Positions 45,460 to 54,849 of a DNA stretch of 64,000 bases are shown here, piece after piece. The DNA comes from Paenibacillus sp. FSL M7-0420 (lineage in GTDB: Bacteria > Bacillota > Bacilli > Paenibacillales > Paenibacillaceae). The position numbers were made by a program, and so were the translations under genes. The stretch lies in assembly GCF_038002345.1 (NCBI RefSeq), contig NZ_JBBOCJ010000001.1, forward strand, positions 2,728,001 to 2,792,000. Direction: 5' to 3'. The notes beneath the pieces were generated by a model, which worked only from the letters and a program-made list of their open reading frames with translations, was not told the DNA's origin and did no database searches. How positions within the stretch are numbered: the stretch's first letter is position 1; each line of letters begins with the position of its first letter.

Positions 45460-46542
45460 CTACCCATTCTCTGCAAAAGGTCGGCTGGAGCGCGATTTAC
45501 CCGCACCGTTCCCCTTTAAAAAAGCAGCGGCCGTCCGTTCCATGATTTTGACACTGTTCTCCCAGGTCCATGATCTTGAATCGGTCTCACCGCGCTCGGC
45601 GATCCGGTTCCGGAGTACGGGATCTTGAATGAGCCGCATCACATCCGCCGCAAGCCGGTTCTCATACCGGTAGGACAACAAGGAGTTCTCCTCATGGCGG
45701 GCATACTCCAGATTTCCTCCCGAGTATACCGAGACTACCGCCGCCCCGCAGCGCATCGCCTCCAGCCCGGGCAATGAGCCGGTGTCGAAAATGCTGGAGC
45801 TGACAAAAATATCAGCACCGTTATAGTGATAGCATAGCTCCTCGTCATTGAGCGGCGTGAAGAAGCGGTATTTGCCGCTGTCCATCATTCTTCTCAGTGT
45901 ATCAGAAGTGAAACATTCATCCGGCGGACTGATGAAATTGATATTGACCCATGGGAAGTTCAGCTTCACGATATCCAGCTGATTTACCAGATAATCCTGC
46001 TCGCGGTGCCAGGAGAAGCCGTGCTCCACCTTGCGCAGAATCGCTGTAATATTCAGCGGCTCCTGAAGCTCCTTGCGGATATTCATATTTCGGAATGAAG
46101 CGCTGATCCCTACCGGTACAATGCTTCCGCTGATGCCGTGACTGAGCCTAATCAACTCCTGCTGCCATCTGGAGAGGACAATTAGTTTATCGGTAATGTG
46201 GTAAGAGGGGAAGGATATCTCGCTCTGCGGGAGAAAAAGAGGTTCATAGCATAGAGAAAGGCGGATATGCATGCCTTTGCCGCTCAGGCTGGCTGCCTGT
46301 GAGACCGGAACCGTAGTGTAGAAGTTGGAGACGATGATATCACTGACCGGAAAATCGGATTCACGGAGCAGCGGGTAGTCGGTAATCAGCAGAGTGGAAC
46401 GGACGTCATAGGAAACATCCCCTCCCAGCGGCATGACAATCACAACCTGGTGGCCCCGGGCCGTAAGACCGTTCGTAAGCTCCACGAGCATGCGTTGTGC
46501 CCCGCCATGGCTTAAGGTAAGAATGGGGAAAGTGAACCGCAT
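45460..46542 (-). CDS. Family 4 glycosyltransferase
   Basis: About 360 residues of the GT-B fold. The N-terminal acceptor domain begins MRFTFPILTLSHGGAQRM with the glycine-rich loop. The C-terminal donor domain carries the ADIFVSSSIFDTGSLPGLEAMRCGAAVVS motif (cited in part; EX7E equivalent around LPGLEAM), typical of retaining GT4 enzymes. It probably adds a sugar to a surface polymer. The ATG 46542 lies about 9 nt after AAAGGAAGG; the in-frame start at 46578 lacks a site. Codon use is less G+C-rich than its neighbours in the middle section. Confidence 0.83.
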   Translation of the reverse strand: MRFTFPILTLSHGGAQRMLVELTNGLTARGHQVVIVMPLGGDVSYDVRSTLLITDYPLLRESDFPVSDIIVSNFYTTVPVSQAASLSGKGMHIRLSLCYEPLFLPQSEISFPSYHITDKLIVLSRWQQELIRLSHGISGSIVPVGISASFRNMNIRKELQEPLNITAILRKVEHGFSWHREQDYLVNQLDIVKLNFPWVNINFISPPDECFTSDTLRRMMDSGKYRFFTPLNDEELCYHYNGADIFVSSSIFDTGSLPGLEAMRCGAAVVSVYSGGNLEYARHEENSLLSYRYENRLAADVMRLIQDPVLRNRIAERGETDSRSWTWENSVKIMERTAAAFLKGNGAGKSRSSRPFAENG

Positions 46543-46616
46543 CTGTGATCCCTTCCTTTCTGTACAATCGCCCTGCAAAAATGCGATAGGTATACTATTT
46601 TATTCAGTGAAAAGCG

Positions 46617-46641
46617 AAAAGTACCGCTAAGCGGTACTTTT
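46617..46641. terminator. Palindromic terminator after the isomerase gene
   Basis: AAAAGTACCGC and GCGGTACTTTT are a perfect 11-bp stem with a TAA loop. The same strand pattern works from both directions. Confidence 0.7.
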
Positions 46642-46665
46642 GGAGGAAATGGGGGTATGGCTGGA

Positions 46666-47502
46666 TTATAACGATTTGCGCAGATTGCGCAGCAGATTCA
46701 CAGTGTCCCGGATCTCCAGGCTGGTGACATCCTCCAGCGAGACATCGATCATAGGCTTATGCGCCTCAAGCTTGTTCAGGAACTCAGCGGTGTGGAACAG
46801 TCCGGCTCCGGGAGCGCCGTGACGAATGTGTCCGCCGTCTTCATAGATTCCTTTGAGATGGGCGAGGATGATCCGGTCGCCGAACAGGCTGAAGGATTGA
46901 TCGACGATCTCATCCTGGAGATGAACCTCTTCACCGATCAGGTTGCACGGGTCGAATACGACACCGATGGAGCTGGAAGGCACCTCGTCGAGGATGCGCC
47001 GCATTTTGGCTGGAGAGGACAGGGTATGGGTACTGACGCCTTCAAGCCCTAAGAATACGCCCCACTTCTCCGCCTCCTCTGCCAGCTCCTCAATCGTTGC
47101 CTTAAGGGCATCCCAGCCGAGCTCCTCATAGCGGTAAGGATCAAGCTCCTGGAAGGTCTTGAGTGCTCCCGTCTCCGTGGCGACCATAGGGGCACCGAAC
47201 AGGCGGGCATAGCGCAGATGCTCCTTGAAGCGGTCGATCTCCGCCCGGCGGACCGCAGGATCGGGGTGGATCGGATTGATGTAGCAGCCAAGCACGCCAA
47301 TGCGGATACCGGCCCTGTCGAATTGCTCACCGATATAGGAGGCTAGTCCAGGACTCAGCTTGCCCGGGGAGAGGTCGATATCCTGTATGGCTTTGGACAG
47401 AGCGAGCTGTACGAAATCAATATTGTAGGTCTGAAGAGCGGAGGTCAATTCCTTAAGCGGCAGGCAGCCGGCAGTATGCGCCAACGTTCCGTAACGAATA
47501 AT
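46666..47502 (-). CDS. Sugar phosphate isomerase/epimerase (xylose-isomerase-like TIM barrel)
   Basis: About 279 residues of the AP-endonuclease-2/xylose-isomerase-like barrel. Metal-ligand positions are suggested by LGLEGVSTHTL (Glu), VVFDPCNLI (Asp), ILAHLKGI (His) and MIDVSLEDV (Glu near the end). It probably interconverts a keto and aldo sugar or an inositol derivative. The start is odd: AAAGGAG at 47515-47509 directly abuts TTG 47508, leaving no spacer, while ATT codons at 47502 and 47499 have spacings of 6 and 9, matching where the family begins (IRYGTLAHT). It is divergent from the CE7 deacetylase gene. Confidence 0.82.
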   Translation of the reverse strand: MIRYGTLAHTAGCLPLKELTSALQTYNIDFVQLALSKAIQDIDLSPGKLSPGLASYIGEQFDRAGIRIGVLGCYINPIHPDPAVRRAEIDRFKEHLRYARLFGAPMVATETGALKTFQELDPYRYEELGWDALKATIEELAEEAEKWGVFLGLEGVSTHTLSSPAKMRRILDEVPSSSIGVVFDPCNLIGEEVHLQDEIVDQSFSLFGDRIILAHLKGIYEDGGHIRHGAPGAGLFHTAEFLNKLEAHKPMIDVSLEDVTSLEIRDTVNLLRNLRKSL

Positions 47503-47604
47503 AAACAACTCCTTTGGAATTCTATGAATTTATATCTATAATATTAATGACGCTTACATAGACATGCAAGGTTAAAGAGTGCATGCACAACAGGAGGAAT
47601 TGAG

Positions 47605-48567
47605 ATGAATGCAATAGAAGCGCGTAAGCAAGAGCTTGAGAACTGCCGTCCAGAGCCGACTCTGGACCGGGAGACGGTTGATGAATTCTGGAATGAGCTG
47701 CTCGCGGAAGATGAAGAGCAGCCGCTGGATGTGAGCATCACCCCTGAAGAGACCCCCTATCCGGGAATGAAGGTGAGCAAGGTCAGCTACATGAGCTATG
47801 GTGAGACTACGATCAATGCCTGGTATATCCAGCCTGCCGGTGATACAGAGAACACTGGAGACCGGCCGTGTGTTGTGACCTTTCCAGGTTACACCGGAGA
47901 CCGGGGATATCCCGAGCGTTACGCACATTTCTTGCTGCTTGGCTACACTGTCCTCGCCGTAGATGTTCGTGGACAGCTAGGCGAGACGGGCAATCTGCTG
48001 CCGCAGGAGCACGGCATTGTCAGAGGCTGGATTACCCAGGGGTTGCTGGAGAAGGAGCAATCCTATTATCTGGCGTTAGCTATAGATACCGTCCGGGCCA
48101 TTGAGACGGCAGCACAGCTGCCAGGGGTTGATCCGGCGCGCATTGCGATTACAGGAGCCAGCCAGGGCGGGGGGATCGCTCTCTTGGCAGGGGCGCTCAG
48201 CCGCCGCGTGGCTGCGGTAGCCGCAGATATTCCTAATCTGTGCCGGCTGGATTTCGGTGTGCTGAATTCCACCAGCTCACTTACAGAGATCGCGGAATAC
48301 TTGAAGCGCTATCCGGAGCACCTGGAGCGTGTGCTGGAGAATCTGGCCTTTTTCGACATCGTTAATTTGGCTCACCGCTTCACTGTCCCTGTCCTGATGT
48401 CTGTAGGCTGGAAGGATACGGTATGTATGCCGGAGACGATCTATGCCGCGTATAACCGGATAGAGTCGCCTAAGGAGATTAAGGATTATCCGTTCTCCGG
48501 GCATGAGGTGAGCGAATTCCAGCGCAGACAGACGGCACTGTTCTTCCAGGAGCATCTGGGCTCCTAA
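47605..48567 (+). CDS. CE7 acetyl xylan esterase/cephalosporin C deacetylase
   Basis: A 320-residue alpha/beta hydrolase of the AXE1 family without signal peptide. The catalytic triad is Ser186 in GASQGGG, Asp271 in VGWKDTVC and His300 in PFSGHEV; the family RGQ motif is VRGQLGETG. Such hexameric cytoplasmic enzymes remove acetyl groups from short xylo-oligosaccharides and other small esters. GGAGGAAT precedes the ATG. It shares a short control region with the divergent isomerase gene, so both may serve the same sugar pathway (inference). Confidence 0.9.
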   Translation: MNAIEARKQELENCRPEPTLDRETVDEFWNELLAEDEEQPLDVSITPEETPYPGMKVSKVSYMSYGETTINAWYIQPAGDTENTGDRPCVVTFPGYTGDRGYPERYAHFLLLGYTVLAVDVRGQLGETGNLLPQEHGIVRGWITQGLLEKEQSYYLALAIDTVRAIETAAQLPGVDPARIAITGASQGGGIALLAGALSRRVAAVAADIPNLCRLDFGVLNSTSSLTEIAEYLKRYPEHLERVLENLAFFDIVNLAHRFTVPVLMSVGWKDTVCMPETIYAAYNRIESPKEIKDYPFSGHEVSEFQRRQTALFFQEHLGS

Positions 48568-48678
48568 GAGAAGCGGTACAGGCTACAGTGATTAGCAGCA
48601 AGGGAATGGTGTGATGATATAGTAAGGGCTGGCGCGAGGCCAAGTGAAGGCAGTCTAATCACCGGGAGGGAATTACAG

Positions 48679-49053
48679 ATGGACAATCAGACAGGTAAGC
48701 TGCCGGCGGGAGTATTGGTGGAGAGCTTTGAGTATGACAAGAAGAATGAGGAGCTGGTGAAGAAGAGCTTCTGGAGCAAAACCAAGAAAGCCGCCGGTAA
48801 AATCCCCTTCACCAGAGAAGCGATAGCCATGTACTATTGTGCTATGGATGCCAAAACACCGCTATGGGCGAAAGGGATTGCCTTTGGAGCGCTGGCGTAT
48901 TTCATTTCCCCGATCGATGCTATTCCCGATGCGCTGATCGGCCTGGGCTTCACAGACGATGCTGCCGTCATGGCGGCGGGCATCCGGGCTATTGCCGGAC
49001 AGGTCAAGGAGGAGCATAAGCAGAAGGCGGAGGAGTTTTTCGAAGATTCATAA
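48679..49053 (+). CDS. YkvA-type DUF1232 small membrane protein
   Basis: A 124-residue protein. The DUF1232 signature is TPLWAKGIAFGALAYFISPIDAIPD (cited as landmark near residues 58-82; the core is YFISPIDAIPD), followed by LGFTDDAAVMAAGI. It has one or two weak hydrophobic segments and a charged C-terminus. The function of YkvA proteins is unknown; they occur widely in Bacillota. GGGAGGGAA precedes the ATG. It is monocistronic and followed by a perfect terminator. Confidence 0.85.
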   Translation: MDNQTGKLPAGVLVESFEYDKKNEELVKKSFWSKTKKAAGKIPFTREAIAMYYCAMDAKTPLWAKGIAFGALAYFISPIDAIPDALIGLGFTDDAAVMAAGIRAIAGQVKEEHKQKAEEFFEDS

Positions 49054-49071
49054 TAGGCTGGAAGATAGCGA

Positions 49072-49098
49072 AGGGATGCAGCGGGTTGCTGCATCCCT
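49072..49098. terminator. Bidirectional terminator
   Basis: AGGGATGCAGC and GCTGCATCCCT pair over 11 bp with a GGGTT loop. The HxlR gene converges from the other side. Confidence 0.75.
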
Positions 49099-49113
49099 AT
49101 TCTGTGCGCTCTG

Positions 49114-49503
49114 CTACACTCCGGTGTCTATAGCTGGACGCTCTGAAGTCTGCTGCTTCGCCTGGTACTCCAGACCCCAATCTCTCATCAGCTTGATGAT
49201 CGGAATCAGAGACCGGCCGAAATCAGTCAAGGAGTACTCGACCTTCGGCGGCACCTGATGATAGACCTCACGGTGTACAACGCCATCCTCCTCCAGCTCG
49301 CGGAGCTGCAGGGTCAGCATGCGCTGGGTGATGCCGGGGCAGATGCGGCGGAATTCATTGAACCGGACGGTGGAATCCATCATATGGTACAAGAGCACAC
49401 CCTTCCATTTGCCGCCGATAACATCAAGGGTGAATTCTACAGGACAAGCAGGGCCCTTGCCGTCCGGGCAGGTGCCGAAACCGCCTTTACGGTCGCGCAT
49501 CAC
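49114..49503 (-). CDS. HxlR-family transcriptional regulator
   Basis: A 129-residue winged-helix protein: CPVEFTLDVIGGKWKGVLLY (Cys21 at the usual redox-sensing position of YodB/HypR relatives), then FNEFRRICPGITQRMLTLQL and RELEEDGVVHREVYHQVPPKVEYSLT. HxlR proteins of this type often repress a nearby reductase and are released by electrophile or disulfide stress. Here a nitroreductase gene is divergent 147 nt away. The GTG at 49503 and ATG at 49500 are both possible after AAGGAG. Confidence 0.88.
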   Translation of the reverse strand: MMRDRKGGFGTCPDGKGPACPVEFTLDVIGGKWKGVLLYHMMDSTVRFNEFRRICPGITQRMLTLQLRELEEDGVVHREVYHQVPPKVEYSLTDFGRSLIPIIKLMRDWGLEYQAKQQTSERPAIDTGV

Positions 49504-49539
49504 TGAACACGCTCCTTAGTATCATTTTGTATACTACAT

Positions 49540-49551
49540 CACATAAATGTG
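49540..49551. promoter_or_regulatory. Dyad in the HxlR/nitroreductase gap, candidate operator
   Basis: CACAT-AA-ATGTG at 49540-49551 is flanked by TACTA on the left and GTACT on the right, making a longer imperfect dyad. It lies midway between the divergent genes. The candidate -10 TACTAT of the nitroreductase lies at 49580-49585. Confidence 0.4.
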
Positions 49552-49650
49552 CGTACTTCTAAATGTGTTGTATATCCATTACTATAGGCATGGGAACAGG
49601 AAAACGTCAATTCCTTATCATGAACGGTACACAGAAAGGGAGTATGGAGG

Positions 49651-50337
49651 ATGGAGAACACAAGCACAGCAACTCAAATGACGAAAGCGCAGATTTTGGC
49701 GGCCTATGAGTACAGACATGCGACCAAAGAATTCGACAGCAGCAGAAAAATCAGCGGGGAGGATTTCGGCTTCATTCTGGAGACGGGACGTCTGTCACCG
49801 AGCTCGTTCGGCTTCGAACCCTGGAAATTTGTAGTGGTCCAGAACCCGGAGCTCCGGCAAAAGCTGCTGCCGTACGCCTGGGGAGCTCAGAAGCAGCTTC
49901 CGACCGCAAGCCATTTCGTGCTTGTTCTGGCCAGACAGCCGCGTGATCTGGCAGCTGACTCAGAATATATTCAGAGTATGATGTCAGAGGTGCAGAAGCT
50001 GCCGGTTGAGATTGCAGAGGGCAAGCAGCGGGTCTTCGGCGCATTCCTGAAAAACGATTTCGGCCTGGCTGGCAATGAGCGGGCGATCTTCGAGTGGGGG
50101 GCGCGTCAGACGTATCTGCCCCTTGGCAATATGATGACCGCAGCCGCGCTGATCGGCGTCGATTCCTGTCCGATTGAAGGCTTCGATAAGCTGAAGATGG
50201 AGCAGCTTCTGGTTGATGAGCGGATTATGGACCCTGAACATTTCGGGCTGGCTTGCATGGTAGCCTTCGGCTACCGTACCGGCGAGCCGCGTGCCAAGAC
50301 CCGGCGGACCGCTTCGCAGGTGGTGGAGTGGGTCTAA
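49651..50337 (+). CDS. Nitroreductase-family NAD(P)H-dependent oxidoreductase
   Basis: A 228-residue FMN enzyme. RHATKEFDSSRKISGEDF gives the FMN-phosphate arginine, GRLSPSSFGFEPWKFVVV the substrate-face strand, and ACMVAFGYRTGEPRAKTRR the C-terminal FMN-binding loop. It resembles MhqN/YfkO-like reductases of Bacillus, which reduce quinones and nitro-compounds with two electrons. It is divergent from an HxlR regulator and ends in a strong terminator. Together with the dioxygenase and flavin reductase at 9.0 kb, this makes two quinone-type detoxification units in the window. Confidence 0.88.
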   Translation: MENTSTATQMTKAQILAAYEYRHATKEFDSSRKISGEDFGFILETGRLSPSSFGFEPWKFVVVQNPELRQKLLPYAWGAQKQLPTASHFVLVLARQPRDLAADSEYIQSMMSEVQKLPVEIAEGKQRVFGAFLKNDFGLAGNERAIFEWGARQTYLPLGNMMTAAALIGVDSCPIEGFDKLKMEQLLVDERIMDPEHFGLACMVAFGYRTGEPRAKTRRTASQVVEWV

Positions 50338-50378
50338 GGGCGGCGGCGTCAACGGGCAGGAGAACGTACTGAGAATCT

Positions 50379-50422
50379 AAAAAGAAACGGATGCAGCCCC
50401 AGGGCGTCATCCGTTTCTTTTT
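50379..50422 (+). terminator. Intrinsic terminator of the nitroreductase gene
   Basis: AAAAGAAACGGATG and CATCCGTTTCTTTT form a long stem with a C/G-rich loop and a T-run. Confidence 0.88.
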
Positions 50423-50498
50423 GCAATCTGGAGATTCTGCGGCAGTTCCTGCTTCCGCCTGCACCATTATGAAAGTACATAGAAGAGTCGAAAACTTA

Positions 50499-50528
50499 TT
50501 GAAAATTTACTGAAAATTCTGCTACTCT
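50499..50528 (+). promoter_or_regulatory. Candidate promoter of lrgAB
   Basis: TTGAAA at 50499-50504, an 18-bp spacer and TACTCT at 50523-50528. TGAAAATT is repeated in the box at 50500 and 50511. Confidence 0.45.
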
Positions 50529-50600
50529 TAGGAGGTCAACTTGCTGCCGGTAAGCAGCTGCTTAAGATCGTCATTTCAAGATTGAAGGGATTCCTGCATT

Positions 50601-51017
50601 ATGAAAATCATCCGCATTATCGCCGAGGTCTGCCTGCTGTATGTGTTCTTCCTGGCCGGAGACTATCTGCAAGAGCTGCTGCATTTGCCGATTCCAGGCA
50701 GTATCGTGGGACTATTGCTGCTCTTCGTCTTGCTGCTGCTAAAGATTGTGCCCGTGAAGCTGATCGAGAACGGCTCGTCCTTTATTCTGGCGTATCTGCC
50801 CATGTTCTTCATCCCGGCCACCGCAGGCATTATGAACCATCTGGATATCTTCAGCGGAAGAGGCTTGCTCCTGATTGGTATTCTTGTCATCAGCAGTGTG
50901 CTGACCATGGTTGTTACAGCACATTCCAGCCAGTGGATCGCTGCCCGCAGCGTCAAACGGTTAACACGCCGGACGTACCGTGCCCGTAATCTCCACGGGA
51001 AGGGGAAGGAAGCATGA
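50601..51017 (+). CDS. lrgA: CidA/LrgA-family holin-like membrane protein
   Basis: A 138-residue protein with four hydrophobic helices (about 5-22, 30-48, 60-80, 88-108) and a basic C-terminal tail. The LPIPGSIVGLLLLFVLL and FFIPATAGIM motifs are diagnostic for CidA/LrgA. In Staphylococcus and Bacillus these proteins affect murein hydrolase activity, pyruvate uptake and programmed lysis. GAAGGGA is 10 nt before the ATG. It overlaps the next gene by 4 nt, as is normal for the pair. The symbol follows the usual naming; CidA is equally possible. Confidence 0.88.
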   Translation: MKIIRIIAEVCLLYVFFLAGDYLQELLHLPIPGSIVGLLLLFVLLLLKIVPVKLIENGSSFILAYLPMFFIPATAGIMNHLDIFSGRGLLLIGILVISSVLTMVVTAHSSQWIAARSVKRLTRRTYRARNLHGKGKEA

Positions 51018-51703
51018 GAATTCTGCTGGCCATTGGTTTCGTGCTGATGAATGTTGTGATCTATCTGGTCATGTCCATGCTGTACAGACGCTACCGTCTT
51101 CCTGTCCTGCTGCCTGCACTGACGGCAACGTTCACGGTTGTTGTGCTGCTCATGGGCTTCCATATCTCTTATGAGACTTATATGATCGGCGGCGACTGGA
51201 TTAACCGCCTGCTGGGACCAGCGGTAGTATCGCTGGCTTATCCCTTATACAAACAGCGGCATGTACTGTGGAAGAATCTCCCCGCCATTCTCGGCGGAAC
51301 GGTCACCGGACTTATGGTCGGAATGTTCAGCGGGCTGCTGATGGCAGCCGGACTCGGCTTCTCCAAGCTGTACGTGCTGTCCATTCTGCCCAAGTCGATT
51401 ACCACCGCTGTAGCGATCCAGATCTCCAGCAATCTCGGCGGAGATTCATCGCTGACCTCCGTGTTCGTGATGGTTGCCGGCTTCACGGGAGCGATTGGCG
51501 GCCCCTACATTATCAAGCTGTTCAGAATCCGCAGCGAGTCGGGGATCGGCATTGGCCTGGGCACAGCTTCCCATGCCCTCGGCACAGCCAAAGCACTGGA
51601 ATACGGCGAGGAGTCAGTCTCCATGAGCTCTGTAGCCATGACCGTATGCGCGATTGTCGGCTCCATCGCCGGACCGCTAGTCGCCTGGATCATGTACCAT
51701 TGA
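51014..51703 (+). CDS. lrgB: CidB/LrgB-family membrane protein
   Basis: A 229-residue polytopic protein with about seven helices. Diagnostic motifs: GPAVVSLAYPLYKQ, LPKSITTAVAIQIS and GIGLGTASHALGTAKALEYGE (cited near residues 178-198). It acts with the LrgA/CidA partner encoded directly upstream; the pair has been linked to pyruvate and glycolate transport as well as to cell lysis control. The ATGA overlap indicates coupled translation. It ends only 18 nt from the converging arabinofuranosidase gene with no visible terminator between. Confidence 0.9.
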   Translation: MRILLAIGFVLMNVVIYLVMSMLYRRYRLPVLLPALTATFTVVVLLMGFHISYETYMIGGDWINRLLGPAVVSLAYPLYKQRHVLWKNLPAILGGTVTGLMVGMFSGLLMAAGLGFSKLYVLSILPKSITTAVAIQISSNLGGDSSLTSVFVMVAGFTGAIGGPYIIKLFRIRSESGIGIGLGTASHALGTAKALEYGEESVSMSSVAMTVCAIVGSIAGPLVAWIMYH

Positions 51704-51721
51704 GCTTGCAGCAATCAGTAA

Positions 51722-53254
<1,533 letters not shown>

Positions 53255-53322
53255 TTAATGGAATAGCTAATCGTTCAAGCCCATTTATGATTACATGATA
53301 CGAATTACGGGGTATACTAAGC

Positions 53323-53357
53323 AATAACTAATTTCAGGATTAACTTAATAACTAATT
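53323..53357 (+). promoter_or_regulatory. Direct repeats AATAACTAATT between abfA and its regulator
   Basis: AATAACTAATT occurs at 53323-53333 and 53347-53357 (24 bp apart). A related AATAGCTAAT lies at 53262-53271 on the abfA side. The pair follows a candidate -10 TATACT (53313-53318), so binding would block transcription of the regulator gene, while the third copy sits near the abfA start. Confidence 0.5.
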
Positions 53358-53379
53358 CAAAGAGCGCGGAGGGCCACCG

Positions 53380-54282
53380 ATGTATTTAACCACAGATTCC
53401 GAATCGTTGAAGGTCTATGAAGCACTTGCCAGTGAAGTGCGCCTGCGGATCATCGATCTGCTTAGCAGCGAGGAGATGCATATTAAGGAGATTGCAGCGA
53501 GGCTGTATCTCAGCAGTGCCATTGTCAGCTCGCATGTAACGAAGCTCCAGAAGGCTGGCATCGTCAGCTCCCAGATGAAGCGGATCGACGGGGGGACTTA
53601 TAAATTCTGCTCACTTTCCGCGAATTTCTTGCAGATTAAATTATCCGGGGCCAAAGGCATCGCCCGCAAGGTAGTGGAGGTCTCTGTCCCTGTGGGCCAT
53701 TACACCGACCTTGCAGCTGCACCGACCTGCGGCATTGCCACAACCGAGAAGCTGATCGGATATTATGACGACCAGCGTTATTTCCTGGACCCGCAGCGGG
53801 TGGATGCCGGGATTCTCTGGTTCGCCAAGGGATACGTGGAATATAAGGTTCCGAATTATCTGTTCATGGATCAGACGGTGCAGGAGATTGAGATTTCGAT
53901 GGAGATTGGTTCGGAGGCGCCGAGTGTGAACGAGAAGTGGCCTTCGGATATCTCTTTTATGATGAATGGCATTTCGCTTGGCAAATGGACCAGCCCCGGC
54001 GACTTCGGCGTGATGAGAGGCCGGCTGACTCCAGCCTGGTGGCAATCGGATGTGAACCAGTACGGGCTGCTGAAGGTGCTCAGAATTAATGCAGGGGGAA
54101 CTTATATAGACGGCCAGCAGATATCGGCAGTTACCATCGATCAGGTGGGCTGGCAGCAGGACCAGTGGAGCTTCAGGTTCACGGCAGAAGACACGACCCG
54201 AAGGCGGGGCGGCTTAACGTTATTCGGGCGCGGCTTCGGGAATTACGAGCAGGACATTGTGTTTCGTGTCTATTATGAATAA
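53380..54282 (+). CDS. ArsR-type regulator with large C-terminal domain, linked to abfA
   Basis: A 300-residue protein. An ArsR/SmtB-type winged helix occupies residues 8-75 (EALASEVRLRIIDLLSSEE, then HIKEIAARLYLSSAIVSSHVTKL, cited in part). About 220 further residues form a beta-rich domain with paired aromatic motifs (GILWFAKGYVEYKVPNYLF; TPAWWQSDVNQYGLLKVL). ArsR repressors are usually 90-120 residues, so this is a long form, and the added domain may bind an arabinoside or other sugar ligand. Divergent from abfA and probably its repressor. The C-terminal half is not a family I can name. Confidence 0.8.
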   Translation: MYLTTDSESLKVYEALASEVRLRIIDLLSSEEMHIKEIAARLYLSSAIVSSHVTKLQKAGIVSSQMKRIDGGTYKFCSLSANFLQIKLSGAKGIARKVVEVSVPVGHYTDLAAAPTCGIATTEKLIGYYDDQRYFLDPQRVDAGILWFAKGYVEYKVPNYLFMDQTVQEIEISMEIGSEAPSVNEKWPSDISFMMNGISLGKWTSPGDFGVMRGRLTPAWWQSDVNQYGLLKVLRINAGGTYIDGQQISAVTIDQVGWQQDQWSFRFTAEDTTRRRGGLTLFGRGFGNYEQDIVFRVYYE

Positions 54283-54295
54283 GAGGGACCTGTTC

Positions 54296-54327
54296 GCCGA
54301 ATGGCAAGTGAGCCGAATGGCAAGTGA
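54296..54327 (+). repeat. 16-bp perfect tandem duplication
   Basis: GCCGAATGGCAAGTGA is present twice without a gap (54296-54311, 54312-54327), just after the stop of the ArsR-type gene. Confidence 0.9.
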
Positions 54328-54369
54328 ATGGATAAGACAAGGAAAAAAGGAGCTTTGTTAAGACGGGAT

Positions 54370-54394
54370 GTTTGCAAAAGGGGTCTGCGGGTAA
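54370..54394 (+). promoter_or_regulatory. SigB-like promoter of the 57-residue gene
   Basis: GTTTGC at 54370-54375, a 13-bp spacer and GGGTAA at 54389-54394. This fits the known GTTT(A/T)(A/T)-N12-14-GGG(A/T)A(A/T) pattern of SigB, and is also near the sporulation SigF pattern. No good sigma-A box is seen. Confidence 0.5.
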
Positions 54395-54447
54395 CTATAA
54401 CTAAGTAATCCAAATCGCGCACAACTTGCATACAAGGAGGAATTCAC

Positions 54448-54621
54448 ATGTCGGATCAATCCCATAATGAAGCAGACATCCGCAACAAGGAGAATAAAGA
54501 CGGGGATTCACTCGCAGAACGCAAAAAGATGGAGAATGGTGTGGATATTGAACCTGAAGCCGATGATTGGGAAGCCAAACCGGCCGAAACCGCCCATCCT
54601 GACCCGCTCCCGAAGAATTAG
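54448..54621 (+). CDS. Small acidic hydrophilic protein, 57 residues
   Basis: A short gene behind a perfect ribosome site (AAGGAGG at 54434-54440, 7 nt before the ATG). The product is rich in Asp, Glu, Lys and Asn (MSDQSHNEADIRNKENKDGD at the start; DDWEAKPAETAHPDPLPKN at the end), with no hydrophobic segment, no cysteine and little predicted structure. Such proteins are often stress- or sporulation-linked in bacilli, which agrees with the SigB-like promoter. No family is recognised. A terminator follows at 54688. Confidence 0.7.
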   Translation: MSDQSHNEADIRNKENKDGDSLAERKKMENGVDIEPEADDWEAKPAETAHPDPLPKN

Positions 54622-54687
54622 GGGATAGGGATAAGGCATGCGGCTAGGTCATAAGGCAGCATAAGGTATAAGGCAAATGCATGTAAC

Positions 54688-54717
54688 AGACTGTTCCTCA
54701 CGGGGCAGTCTTTTTTT
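54688..54717 (+). terminator. Intrinsic terminator of the small-protein gene
   Basis: AGACTG-TTCC and GGGG-CAGTCT pair (two wobbles) around TCAC, followed by seven T. Confidence 0.85.
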
Positions 54718-54849
54718 CTTTCTGGCATAGGAATCAACAGGGTCAGCCATGCGCAGATCCGCCAGATATTCCCGTCATAATGTCCCGTTCTTGGAGACAT
54801 ACTAGCTCCAATTGGAAAATAATTGGGACCGGAGGCGGGGATAACTACG

